NCBI GenBank assembly: GCA_002369515.1
Contig: DFFM01000016.1
Coordinates: 1,071-40,684, forward strand
Source of the DNA: Prevotella sp. UBA3776
GTDB taxonomy: Bacteria; Bacteroidota; Bacteroidia; Bacteroidales; Bacteroidaceae
DNA length: 39,614 nt
Reading direction: 5' to 3'
The first letter of the stretch is position 1. Every line of letters begins with the position of its first letter. Made by a program: the position numbers and the translations under genes. Of the stretch, positions 24,205-32,426 are shown piece by piece. Below the pieces are notes generated by a model. The model was not told the origin of the DNA and made no database searches. It saw only the letters and a program-made list of their open reading frames with translations.

Positions 24205-24726
24205 CTATTTATATACACCATAAGTAAATGTGTAAATTCTTTTTATTCTGTAATTCTCGTCATAAAAATAATAATCACAAAATTGTATTGATGGTTTTTC
24301 ATCAGTATAGACAACGGTTACATAAAAATCTTTTCTTTCCTTTTTGGGAATGGGAAGTTTTCTTGGCGAGTTTTCTGCCTTACCAATATATACACACTTT
24401 TGTTTGGGTTCAATACTGTCTTCAAAACAATATGTAGTGTCCTTTATGACAGACATAAACAAACTGTTATCATAATAGTCATAATATTGACCATTCCGCA
24501 TACATAGTTTCTTGTAAATGGGAGTGGTAGGATACCCCCTTTTTAGGTTCTGCCTAAGCTGTATCTCAATAATATTTTTTTCATACATGACCCTAAAAGA
24601 ACTACTGTCGCGAAGTATAGTTGTTCTCTCCTTGTCATGACACCCACAAAAGGACAACGTCACAACTACGAAGCAGATCAGTCCTTCAACACATTTTCTT
24701 TTTGTTCTGTTATAAAAGACAAACAT
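24205..24726 (-). CDS. AT-rich lipoprotein, probable orphan immunity protein (173 aa)
   Basis: It has a lipoprotein signal with Cys near residue 29 (TLSFCGCHDKE). It is a clear paralogue of the gene just upstream: both share Y(D)SSS/NSLFMSV.(K/I)(R/K)DT in the middle, CVYIGK/NVYIGK(T/A), and the end YYFYD(E/Q)NY(R/K)(I/V)...Y(T/S)F..G(V/E)YK. The pair is separated by 13 bp and is more AT-rich than the chromosome. The family is unrecognised. Its place after a toxin-tip relic in an RHS island suggests an immunity lipoprotein facing the periplasm; that role is inference. Confidence 0.72.
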   Translation of the reverse strand: MFVFYNRTKRKCVEGLICFVVVTLSFCGCHDKERTTILRDSSSFRVMYEKNIIEIQLRQNLKRGYPTTPIYKKLCMRNGQYYDYYDNSLFMSVIKDTTYCFEDSIEPKQKCVYIGKAENSPRKLPIPKKERKDFYVTVVYTDEKPSIQFCDYYFYDENYRIKRIYTFTYGVYK

Positions 24727-24739
24727 GGGCTACATTATT

Positions 24740-25246
24740 CTATTTATATTCTCCAAAAATGAATGAGTAAACACCCAGCACTTTATAGTTCTGGTCATAA
24801 AAATAATATCTCGCAAACAATCCGTCTTCCACGGAATAGAAAGCTGACATAAAAAGATTGTCTCTCCGCTCAAACTCTGTCAAAGGAAGAGTGTCTGGCG
24901 CATTAACAGTCTTGCCTATATACACATTGGATTTGTAGGGATAACGACTGTAATCTATTATGTTGTAGGCTGTATCACGCTTAACAGACATGAATAAGCG
25001 CTTACTACTACTGTCATAATACTCACCATTTTCCTGGTAGGCATAATTTTTAGATAAGGTTTTGTTGCTTCCGTCTTCCTTGGCTAATTTAATTTCAATT
25101 TCCATACTATCCACGAAATTGGTTATTTCGTAGAAAACATCATCTTTCAAGCATTCAACAAGAACATTACTACGCTCTTGACAACTGCTCACCAATAATA
25201 CTGCATTCAAAATGAGCATGTGAAACCGCAACTTCCTATTCTTCAT
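24740..25246 (-). CDS. AT-rich lipoprotein, probable immunity protein paired with toxin-tip relic (168 aa)
   Basis: The lipoprotein signal ends at Cys22 (VLLVSSCQERS). The mature part is paralogous to the following gene (24205-24726). Its ATG overlaps the TGA of an upstream reading frame (25243-25380) in the ATGA manner, the tight coupling seen for toxin and immunity genes. The upstream frame looks like the C-terminal end of an RHS-type toxin. No family is recognised. It is likely outer-membrane or periplasmic. Confidence 0.75.
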   Translation of the reverse strand: MKNRKLRFHMLILNAVLLVSSCQERSNVLVECLKDDVFYEITNFVDSMEIEIKLAKEDGSNKTLSKNYAYQENGEYYDSSSKRLFMSVKRDTAYNIIDYSRYPYKSNVYIGKTVNAPDTLPLTEFERRDNLFMSAFYSVEDGLFARYYFYDQNYKVLGVYSFIFGEYK

Positions 25247-25380
25247 CTCTTCATTTCTTCTAACTCTATTTGAGTTTTTTTGTATATCGAACCTCCATAC
25301 TTTGGTTTGAGTCTAAATAAATCATCATGCTCCTCTTCTTCGCTTGGCTTGTTAAAAACTTCCTTTGCTGCCTCAATGCC
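25243..25380 (-). pseudogene. Orphan toxin-tip relic (C-terminal ~45 codons)
   Basis: An open frame without its own start reads GIEAAKEVFNKPSEEEEHDD, then LFRLKPKYGGSIYKKTQ, then IELEEMKR and TGA. The charged, Lys/Glu-rich sequence resembles the end of an RHS or polymorphic toxin tip, and its stop overlaps the ATG of the lipoprotein at 25246. Its left end runs into GC-rich element R2, which continues in frame (AEHHAEHPAERG). No RHS core precedes it, so it would be a displaced tip left after recombination. Confidence 0.6.
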
Positions 25381-25418
25381 CCGTTCCGCTGGGTGTTCAG
25401 CGTGGTGTTCGGCGGAGC
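25379..25418. repeat. GC-rich border element R2
   Basis: CCCCGTTCCGCTGGGTGTTC, then AGCGTGGTGTTCGGCGGAG. It shares the GTGTTCGG/CCGAACAC core with the other border elements in inverse order, and is repeated in the right half of R3 (26660-26697). Confidence 0.65.
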
Positions 25419-25424
25419 GTGACG

Positions 25425-26186
25425 TTATTCTATCAACACACGCTTCATGAGGTCAATTACTTTGAACCATGCCTGCAAAGTGTTGTTGTCATGGAAATCT
25501 ACACTTTTACCATCCTCATAGAAAGTGTTTTCAGAGCTTGGCAGGTCGTAATTGTAGATGTTGTAATAAACGACCCCTTCCCATTCTCCACGAAACAACC
25601 TTGGAATGTCTCGCCCCTCGCGGAACAATGTTCCGGGGCGCCCTTCCTTCTCTTCTTCAGTGGCAATCCAATCCACAAGCCACTGCGGAAGACTTTCCAT
25701 CTTTACATACTCTTTTCCTTCTTTATATTCAGGCACGATGGGATCATAAGCTATTTTGACGGGCTCAGACAGGCGTTCAAATTCTCTTGTACTCACTACG
25801 TCACATATTAGATCGTGTTCCCAAATTGTCAGTCTGTCCTTAGTCAATCTGCTAATTTCAGTAATCACTTCCATGTCACTCACCAACATTATGCCCCCTC
25901 CGTTTAAATACCAATGAGACCTTTGTAAGCAAAGCGCAGGCTCATCTTTTTTTTCTGTGAGATAAAAGTACGTTACAGACTTTAGGTCTTCAGAACTTTG
26001 CGGGTCTGTCCCATCAGAGAACCATACACCATGATTCGTTCTGACGCCATCCTTTACCATAATCCAATAGCCCGGCAGCAAAGAGACATCCAGGCTGGAC
26101 GATGCTCTTGATTCGTCATCGTCACCGCTGCATCCCGAGAATGCGAACAGGACGCATGTGAAACACAAAAACAGTATTCTTTTCAT
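25425..26186 (-). CDS. Lipocalin-like surface lipoprotein (253 aa), intact copy
   Basis: The signal ends at Cys19 (AFSGCSGDDDESR). The acidic residues straight after the Cys resemble the Bacteroidetes lipoprotein export signal for surface display. The middle (LLPGYWIMVKDG, VTYFYLTEKKDEPALCL, WYLNGGGIMLV, RLTKDRLTI) looks like beta strands of a lipocalin-type barrel. The C-terminal third is charged and rich in Tyr. The function is unknown, and immunity protein or bystander are both possible. A near-identical second copy at 31047-31808 is broken by one stop codon. Confidence 0.8.
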   Translation of the reverse strand: MKRILFLCFTCVLFAFSGCSGDDDESRASSSLDVSLLPGYWIMVKDGVRTNHGVWFSDGTDPQSSEDLKSVTYFYLTEKKDEPALCLQRSHWYLNGGGIMLVSDMEVITEISRLTKDRLTIWEHDLICDVVSTREFERLSEPVKIAYDPIVPEYKEGKEYVKMESLPQWLVDWIATEEEKEGRPGTLFREGRDIPRLFRGEWEGVVYYNIYNYDLPSSENTFYEDGKSVDFHDNNTLQAWFKVIDLMKRVLIE

Positions 26187-26629
26187 TTTTCTATGTATTA
26201 TAAGTTTTCTTCTTTATTAATACAGACGAATTTATTAATACAGACGAAGCGAAACAATGCTTGGCAATAATCCTTTTAGCTGAAGTTTCGGTTGTTTACT
26301 ACAACAACGAATTCAACCAATAGTCGAATATGAATCAAGGCATCGAAGATGCGACGAATGTAGTCGAATGCTACTATTCGAATGATTCGTTGGCCGAATG
26401 CGGCCATTCGCTTTGTGCCGTGGTTCTATTCGGATAATTCGTGTTATTCGTTGTTACAGAGAAGTCATGGCGTGGCATCTCTATTCCAGAAACTTCCGCT
26501 TTTACTATTATAACGATTGGGCAATGAAAAGTTTGCACGCCCCGTCGTGTTTTTTAACATAATTTTGCACAAAGTCGTGTAGCGTCGTCTTCTTTTTCTT
26601 AGAATTCATCAATTCCCGCCTGCGTCAGG
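26187..26629. other. Non-coding part of the duplication, ATTCG/CGAAT-rich
   Basis: No gene supported. 26330-26455 is dense in TCGAAT/ATTCG words (for example ATTCGAATGATTCGTTGGCC). The same region occurs in copy B at 31809-32220. Short frames seen in one copy are broken by indels or stops in the other. Confidence 0.5.
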
Positions 26630-26697
26630 TGGCCAGCAGCCGTTGGTTCCACCGAACATCCCCCGTTCCGCTGGGTGTTCAGCGTGGTTTTCGACGG
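26630..26697. repeat. GC-rich border element R3 (composite)
   Basis: GGCCAGCAGCCGTTGG, then TTCCACCGAACATC, immediately joined to CCCCGTTCCGCTGGGTGTTC...TTTTCG. It is a fusion of an R6-like and an R2-like half, as expected from recombination between such elements. Confidence 0.7.
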
Positions 26698-26982
26698 CTT
26701 TGCAATCCGCCGCCATTGAGTATTAGCATCTCCAGATGCGCCAAATATAGTTGTTTTCCTTGACATCATTTCAAAAGAATTGCAAATTTTTCGCTATGCT
26801 CAACAGCAAGACAGTCATATACTCATTCTTCGGTGGATTGCAATTGCTTTTGACTTTCCCTTAGGCCGTCGATTTTCAATTCCCTTCGGCCAGCGACCGT
26901 TGGTTCCACGGAACATCCGCAGCGTCGGAGGGGTCCACCTAACATTCGCCGAAACGGGAAAGTATTTCGTGTACACAGAACA
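26698..26982. other. Spacer with GC-rich border element R4
   Basis: 26888-26957 is R4: GGCCAGCGACCGTTGG, GTTCCACGGAACATC, then CGCAGCGTCGG and CGCCGAAACGGG. The rest (26698-26887) shows no convincing gene on either strand. Confidence 0.55.
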
Positions 26983-27657
26983 TCATTTTTTTGCTGACTT
27001 ATTAATCTTTTCATATATGATACTGTCTTGATAATCATCATAACACTCTCTTAACAGTTTTTCGCCATTATCCTCATAGAATAAAAATAAACGACCATGA
27101 TAATACTTGACATTGGGGCTTACTTCGAAACTAATATAATTCTTTTCTTTTATCACTCCATGCACCATTAAAAAACTCTCAAACGATAATTCATTGATAA
27201 AGTTTTCAATGGAGTCATTATCCATATCTATTCCGATTCTTTCAAAACTGTTATTTGTTCTTAAACTGATTTGGATCACAATACTGTCCTTAGGAGGAAT
27301 CTTTTGTTGTGAAGTAAATGGCTCACAGAACAAATCCACAGATTTCCCCTTGCTATATACCCGAAACACTGTGCATGTATCATCATACGCAGGAGGGTTG
27401 AGCAACCATGACTGGCGGGGATGAGGGAACTCAATAGTGTCTTTATGCAAGTTTTTAATTATAAAAAGCATACTAATAACTCTTTGATAAGACATGCTAC
27501 CCATTGTGGATTTGTAATGCTTGGGGTAATTGTCACAAATCAGAAACAGTGTAGCTGAACACAGTTCATGCTCCTTATGGCTATCTGTGCCACAAGCAAT
27601 AAAGAAAAAAGCTAATATTACAATCAGCAATAGTTTTATAGTTTTATGGTCTGTCAT
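26983..27657 (-). CDS. AT-rich lipoprotein, probable immunity protein of the RHS toxin (224 aa)
   Basis: The lipoprotein signal has Cys22 (ILAFFFIACGTDS). The mature part is rich in Ser, Lys and aromatic residues (LFLICDNYPKHYKSTMGS, IPPKDSIVIQISLRTNN). It matches no family I recognise. Its ATG lies inside the last codons of the RHS gene (14-bp overlap in another frame), so the two are translationally coupled. Toxin tip and lipoprotein are equally AT-rich and contrast with the GC-rich RHS core, so they probably moved together. Lipid anchoring suggests protection in the periplasm or at the envelope. Immunity is inferred from position. Confidence 0.78.
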   Translation of the reverse strand: MTDHKTIKLLLIVILAFFFIACGTDSHKEHELCSATLFLICDNYPKHYKSTMGSMSYQRVISMLFIIKNLHKDTIEFPHPRQSWLLNPPAYDDTCTVFRVYSKGKSVDLFCEPFTSQQKIPPKDSIVIQISLRTNNSFERIGIDMDNDSIENFINELSFESFLMVHGVIKEKNYISFEVSPNVKYYHGRLFLFYEDNGEKLLRECYDDYQDSIIYEKINKSAKK

Positions 27658-30600
27658 AATTATCTATTTTGTTCTTCTCGAAATGATAGTATAATTCTTT
27701 TAGTTCAGGAGAAATATTCTCCCATGAAGAATGTTTTCGTTGCATATCTAAAATTAACCAATGTTTTTCATTTCTTAAATCATTAACTCTATGTCCGATG
27801 AATTCATGAACACCTAAAACACTAATTACATTTGATATTGTATTTAAAAAATTAATATTATCTTCTTTCGGATGTATATATGCAGTTATTTGATAGCTGT
27901 TGTTAATGGTTTTGCTATTAGCAATATCTGCATTAAATAGAGGAATACTATTATCATGATTGAAAAATTCTTCTCCAATATAATTTGTTCCGTCATTATC
28001 TTTATAATTCCTAAGTAATTTGATAATAGAGACACATCCATTCGTAAGCATCTTTGTGTCAAATCCGGATCTGTATAATATATCGGTGTATATTGCTGAA
28101 TAAGCTTTTGCAGATAAACGCATTTCTTCAATAGGTTCATCAATATTAAAACAGAATGCCCCCATATTTCCAAAGTTTAATGAGATTTGTCCTTTCCTTA
28201 TAATGATATGATCTGTTTCTTTATCATCCCTTTCAATGAACACGCCGTTTTTGCTATAATAATCATCATTGCCGTTTGGATCAATTCTGTTAAAAGGATC
28301 ACTGTGGCAATAACTATATGGGGTAATGTTTGGATACTCCTCGCACCTGCTGTCCATGGAGTGCCATCGGCCCAGGATGGGGTCGTGCCAGCGGGCACCG
28401 TAGTTCAGCCAGTTTATGTTCTGATAGGAAAACTGTTCCTTGCCGTTGTATTTGTAGGGCTGTTTGGAGGCGCCCGTGCTCTCGTACATCGGCAATCCGT
28501 AGGGATAGTAGTGCGTCACCTGCTTCACTGCGCCCGTGGCCGATGCCACCACGCGGTTGCTGCCCAGGTGGTCCCTCAGGTAGAAGTGGTACTTGGGATT
28601 TGATGTCGGCGAGGTGATGTATCCGCCATCAAACAGGATATAGCGGATGGTGTCGCCGCCAAAGACCACGTTGCCGCAGTAGGTGGCATTGGTTGTGAAG
28701 TACCGTGGAAGAGGTGGGGGAATGATGGCCGTTGGGGATGTCATCGTCTCATCCCCGGCAATCGCTTTTTCCCCTGAATTCCCGGCTTCCGTGCCAGCCG
28801 CAAAATGGATTGGGGTCCTGAACCAGGAAGTTTCCGAGCGGAGCAGCTTCCCGCCGGAGGAATACTTATTGAAGATATGGTTCCTCTTGTTATATACAAT
28901 GCTGTCCGGCAGGTTCAGCTCATTGTAGCTGATGCGCGAGATGCCCCTATTGGCATCGCTGGTCATGTTTCCGTTGGCGTCGTAGAGGTATTCGTTCTCT
29001 TCCTCAAGGTCTGCGCCGTCAATGAACTGGTTTGCGTTGAAGAGGGAAATGCCGTTGCCCGTGTCAGAGACCTTCACCAGGTGGTTGCCGTCGTACTCCA
29101 GCGTGAGGTCATCCATCAGCCCGTAAGAGCCGAAGTGGAGGAATCCGCAGCGCCTCATCGATGTGATGTTGCCCATTGCGTCGTAGCCGTACTCGGTGTC
29201 ATATTTCCCCGGCATGTCCACCCCCTCGTAGTAGGTGGCCTTGGAGAGTCGCCGAAGGGGGTCGTACTCCAGGTTGTAGCTGCGCAGGGTGGTCTCGTTG
29301 GCTTTCCACTCCATGCCGGTGATGGTGCCCGTGTAGGAGGCATTGCCCGTGTCGATGAGGTTGTCATGATAGTAGAGATTCTCCGCGAACAGCGGGCTGC
29401 TGATGGCTGTGAGCCATCCGTGCAGGTCGTAGCCGTAGGCGGTGGTGATGGAGTCGCAGCCGTTGCGCGTGTCCTGTGTTACGCGCCCCAGGGCGTCGTA
29501 GGTGTTTGCGGTGAGCGTCACCGTGGGGCCGTTGTTCAGGCGATGGGTGACCGTGGCCAGCCGAGCCGCGTTGTCGTATCCGTTGGTGTAGCTCTCGGTG
29601 ATGACCGCCGACGTGGTTGTCAGGGGGAGCCTGTGGGTGACGGTGCGTGTCAGGAGCCTGCCGTCGAGGCTGTAGGTGGTCTGTTCGCGGTGGGTTCCTC
29701 CCCGAATGTCGCTTTCCCACACGTCGGCGGGTCGGTCCACCGTGTCGTAGAGGGTGGCCGTACACAGGAACTGTGCGCTGCCACCCAGCGGCAGCACGGC
29801 TGAGAGTGTGCCCGTGGGCAGGCCGGTGACGCTGCGCGAGGGAACCTGGACGGAAGATAACGGCGAGAATGCGGGCAGTTCGAGAAAGCCGTAGCCGTCG
29901 TAGTAGCGGGCGGTGAGCACCTCCGCTCCGGGCAGGCTGACGTTGACGGTGTAGCCCGTCTGTCCGAGGGTCTGCGCGTAGCCCTCATAGTCGGGTGCCC
30001 CGGCTGTGACCCAGTAATCCTCGATGGTGCCGCTGGCCGGTGTCTCGCAGATGCCCTCGACGACCGTCCGCCCGAAGATGTCGGGGATGGAGAAGCGCCA
30101 CTTGCCTTGCTCCCTGAGGTTGCCGTCCTGCGAGAGCACGGCATTGCCCGTGAGGTCACAGAGGTAGTAAATAGGCTCCGCGCCCGGCAGTTTCTTCTCT
30201 ACCAGTCGGCGTTGTTCGTCGTAGCGGTAAATGTAAGCATACTTGTCCATGTCGTCACTGCCGAGACTCCCCGAACCGCCTCCCGCTGCCAACAGACTGC
30301 TCTGGGCCGGGGGCAGGACGAAGCGCAGGTCGCCCAGGGCGTCGTAAATATAATAGGTGTCCGAGAAGGAGCTCTCGCCCTCCACGCGCCGTTCGAGGAT
30401 TTTCCGCCCTCGCCAGTCGGTGAAGGTGACGGTAGTGCGCCCGTCGCCGTCGGTCTCCACGATGCCCGTGAGCTCCCCCTGGCCGTACAGCCCGCCGTCT
30501 GCCACGGCATAGTCGCCGTCGGGGCTAAGGCGGCGAACCTGCTTGAGTGCCACGGCCGGGTCGCTGCCGATGGTTTGGGTGAGGGTGGGGTGCTGGGCGT

Positions 30601-30838
30601 AGTCGCTGCCGCCGAGGGTGGCCGTCCGTGCCATGCCGTTGGTTGCCGCGTCATAGGTGGTCTGTTGCCAAGGCTGTGTGTCGGAGTAGAACGAGGTGGC
30701 CGTTGAACTGAACGCCGACCGGGCGATGGGTGCTTCGACATGTGGCACGGGTGCGGGCAGCCACTGCTCTGTGGGGCGGTCGGCACCGTCATAGACGGTG
30801 ATTGAGGGCAAAAGGAGTAATTGCAATAACCTTTTCAT
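27644..30838 (-). CDS. RHS-repeat protein with C-terminal metallopeptidase-type toxin tip
   Basis: 1064 residues. Residues ~15-780 hold RHS/YD repeats (YDALGRVTQDTRNG, YDAMGNITSM, YDANGNMTSDANRG). Residues ~800-856 form the RHS-associated core end (YLRDHLGSNRVV, YNGKEQF, GARWHDPILGRWHSMD, RIDPNG). The last 208 residues (from nucleotide 28270 down) are a variable tip ending in ISVLGVHEFIGHRVND, with HExxH zinc-peptidase motif at ~1011-1016. The N-terminus is short: MKRLLQLLLLPS runs at once into the middle of the usual upstream domain (YDGADRPTEQWLP), suggesting 5' loss. The core is GC-rich and the tip AT-rich, which shows tip exchange. An RBS-like GGAG precedes the ATG. The export route is not visible here. 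Confidence 0.88.
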   Translation of the reverse strand: MKRLLQLLLLPSITVYDGADRPTEQWLPAPVPHVEAPIARSAFSSTATSFYSDTQPWQQTTYDAATNGMARTATLGGSDYAQHPTLTQTIGSDPAVALKQVRRLSPDGDYAVADGGLYGQGELTGIVETDGDGRTTVTFTDWRGRKILERRVEGESSFSDTYYIYDALGDLRFVLPPAQSSLLAAGGGSGSLGSDDMDKYAYIYRYDEQRRLVEKKLPGAEPIYYLCDLTGNAVLSQDGNLREQGKWRFSIPDIFGRTVVEGICETPASGTIEDYWVTAGAPDYEGYAQTLGQTGYTVNVSLPGAEVLTARYYDGYGFLELPAFSPLSSVQVPSRSVTGLPTGTLSAVLPLGGSAQFLCTATLYDTVDRPADVWESDIRGGTHREQTTYSLDGRLLTRTVTHRLPLTTTSAVITESYTNGYDNAARLATVTHRLNNGPTVTLTANTYDALGRVTQDTRNGCDSITTAYGYDLHGWLTAISSPLFAENLYYHDNLIDTGNASYTGTITGMEWKANETTLRSYNLEYDPLRRLSKATYYEGVDMPGKYDTEYGYDAMGNITSMRRCGFLHFGSYGLMDDLTLEYDGNHLVKVSDTGNGISLFNANQFIDGADLEEENEYLYDANGNMTSDANRGISRISYNELNLPDSIVYNKRNHIFNKYSSGGKLLRSETSWFRTPIHFAAGTEAGNSGEKAIAGDETMTSPTAIIPPPLPRYFTTNATYCGNVVFGGDTIRYILFDGGYITSPTSNPKYHFYLRDHLGSNRVVASATGAVKQVTHYYPYGLPMYESTGASKQPYKYNGKEQFSYQNINWLNYGARWHDPILGRWHSMDSRCEEYPNITPYSYCHSDPFNRIDPNGNDDYYSKNGVFIERDDKETDHIIIRKGQISLNFGNMGAFCFNIDEPIEEMRLSAKAYSAIYTDILYRSGFDTKMLTNGCVSIIKLLRNYKDNDGTNYIGEEFFNHDNSIPLFNADIANSKTINNSYQITAYIHPKEDNINFLNTISNVISVLGVHEFIGHRVNDLRNEKHWLILDMQRKHSSWENISPELKELYYHFEKNKIDNYDRP

Positions 30839-30996
30839 GGCTCCATCCTTTGATTTAATAACGTAAGGTTTGCCGTAATAGTATGCAAAGATGCAGGCTG
30901 TTTTCGAAAAAGACTGTTCTAATCACCACGCTACCCCCAACGAAAAACATCTCAATGCTTGCATTCCTGGCGATTGGGCGGCAAACGCCTTTCCTC
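30839..30996. other. Region upstream of the RHS gene
   Basis: No gene seen. A possible minus-strand -7-like box CATCTTTGC lies at about 30884-30892, without a clear -33 element. Confidence 0.35.
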
Positions 30997-31037
30997 GGCC
31001 ATCGACCGTTGGGTCCACCGAACACCCGCAGCGTCGG
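30997..31037. repeat. GC-rich border element R5
   Basis: GGCCATCGACCGTTGG, GTCCACCGAACACC, CGCAGCGTCGG. It lies at the left border of duplication copy B and next to the 5' end of the RHS gene. Confidence 0.7.
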
Positions 31038-31039
31038 AA

Positions 31040-32265
31040 CGTGACGTTATTCTATCAACACACGCTTCATGAGGTCATTTACTTTGAACCATGCCTGCAA
31101 AGTGTTATTGTCATGGAAATCCACACTTTTACCATCCTCATAGAAAGTGTTTTCAGAGCTTGGCAGATCGTAGTTGTAGATGTTGTAATAAACGACCCCT
31201 TCCCATTCTCCACGAAACAACCTTGGAATGTCTCGCCCCTCGCGGAACAATGTTCCGGGGCGCCCTTCCTTCTCTTCTTCAGTGGCAATCCAATCCACAA
31301 GCCACTGCGGAAGACTTTCCATCTTTACCTACTCTTTTCCTTCTTTATATTCAGGTACGATGGGATCATAAGCTATTTTGACGGGCTCAGACAAATGCTC
31401 ATATTCCATTATTATCACATCGTCATATGTTAGCCTATGGTACCTGATTGTCAGTCTGTCCTTAGTCAATCTGCTAATACCGGTAATCACTTCAGGGTCT
31501 CTCACCAACATTATGCCCCCTCCGTTTAAATACCAATGAGACCTTTGTAAGCAAAGCGCAGGCTCATCTTTATTATCTGTGAGATAAAAGTACGTTACAG
31601 ACTTTAGGTCTTCAGAACTTTGCGGGTCTGTCCCATCAGAGAACCATACACCATGATTCGTTCTGACGCCATCCTTTACCATAATCCAATAGCCCGGCAG
31701 CAAAGAGGCATCCAGACTGGACGATGCTCTTGATTCGTCATCGTCACCGCTGCATCCCGTGAATGCGAACAGGACGCATGTGAAACACAAAAACAGTATT
31801 CTTTTCATTTTTCTATGTATTATAAGTTTTCTTCTTTATTAATACAGACGAAGCGAAACATTGCTCGGCAATAATCCTTTTAACTGAAGTTTCGGTTGTT
31901 TACTACAACAACGAATTCAACCAATATGTCGAATATGAATCAAGGCATCGAAGATGCGACGAATGTAGTCGAATGCTACGATTCGAATGATTCGTTGGCC
32001 GAATGCGGCCATTCGCTTTGTGCCGTGGTTCTATTCGGATAATTCGTGTTATTCGTTGTTGCAGAGAAGTCATGGCGTGGCATCTCTATTCCAGAAACTT
32101 CCGCTTTTACTATTATAACGATTGGGCAATGAAAAGTTTGCACCCCTCTGCCGTGTTTTAATATAATTTTGCACAAAGTCGTGTAGCGTCGTCTTCTTTT
32201 TCTTAGAATTCATCAATTCCCGCCTGCGTCAGGTGGCCAGCGATTGTTGGTTCCACCGAACACCC
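31040..32265. repeat. 1.24-kb direct duplication, copy B
   Basis: Same content and order as 25418-26661, ending in border element R6. The copies flank the RHS gene and its immunity gene in direct orientation. Confidence 0.9.
31047..31808 (-). pseudogene. Broken second copy of the 253-aa lipoprotein gene
   Basis: This matches 25425-26186 over its whole length. A TAG at 31329-31331 replaces the TAT (Tyr) codon of copy A after residue 159 (PEYKEGKE). The rest of the frame stays open and nearly identical (MESLPQWLVDWIATEEEKEG, ending MKRVLIE), so the inactivation is recent. Divergence is concentrated in residues ~120-145, where copy A reads TIWEHDLICDVVSTREFER and copy B reads TIRYHRLTYDDVIIMEYEH. 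Such a patch is more than drift and suggests diversification or conversion. A truncated lipoprotein of 159 residues could still be made. Confidence 0.88.
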
Positions 32266-32278
32266 GCCGAAGCGGGGT
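32235..32278. repeat. GC-rich border element R6
   Basis: GGCCAGCGATTGTTGG, TTCCACCGAACACC, CGCCGAAGCGGGG. Right end of duplication copy B and of the accessory island. Confidence 0.7.
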
Positions 32279-32426
32279 TGTAATTTTCAGCAAAAATAAA
32301 TACATTTCTTATAACTTCCAAATTTAGGATGGTTGTTTTGTTCATCAAAATTGAGAAAGATGGCTCTTTTGCTTTTGTTAGGTTGTTGAAAAACAGCGTG
32401 TTATAAAAGTTTTTCATCAAAATTCA
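32279..32426. other. AT-rich spacer
   Basis: No gene seen. TTCATCAAAATT occurs twice (about 32341 and 32413). Confidence 0.4.

Larger units (their letters stand above)
25418..26661. repeat. 1.24-kb direct duplication, copy A
   Basis: This copy extends from CGTGACGTTATTC to the GTTGGTTCCACCGAACA border element. It matches 31040-32265 almost throughout and contains the intact 253-residue lipoprotein gene and its upstream region. Inside, 26214-26247 holds a 17-bp tandem duplication (TTTATTAATACAGACGA twice) that is single in copy B. Confidence 0.9.

Noticed and set aside
26255..26275. AATAATCCTTTTA upstream of the 253-aa lipoprotein, similar to the T9SS leader core
   Set aside because: Only 12 bases match and the other leader blocks are missing, so chance is likelier than a third leader copy.
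31976..32176. 66-codon minus-strand frame in duplication copy B
   Set aside because: The equivalent stretch in copy A has indels and a stop codon in this frame, so it is not maintained.
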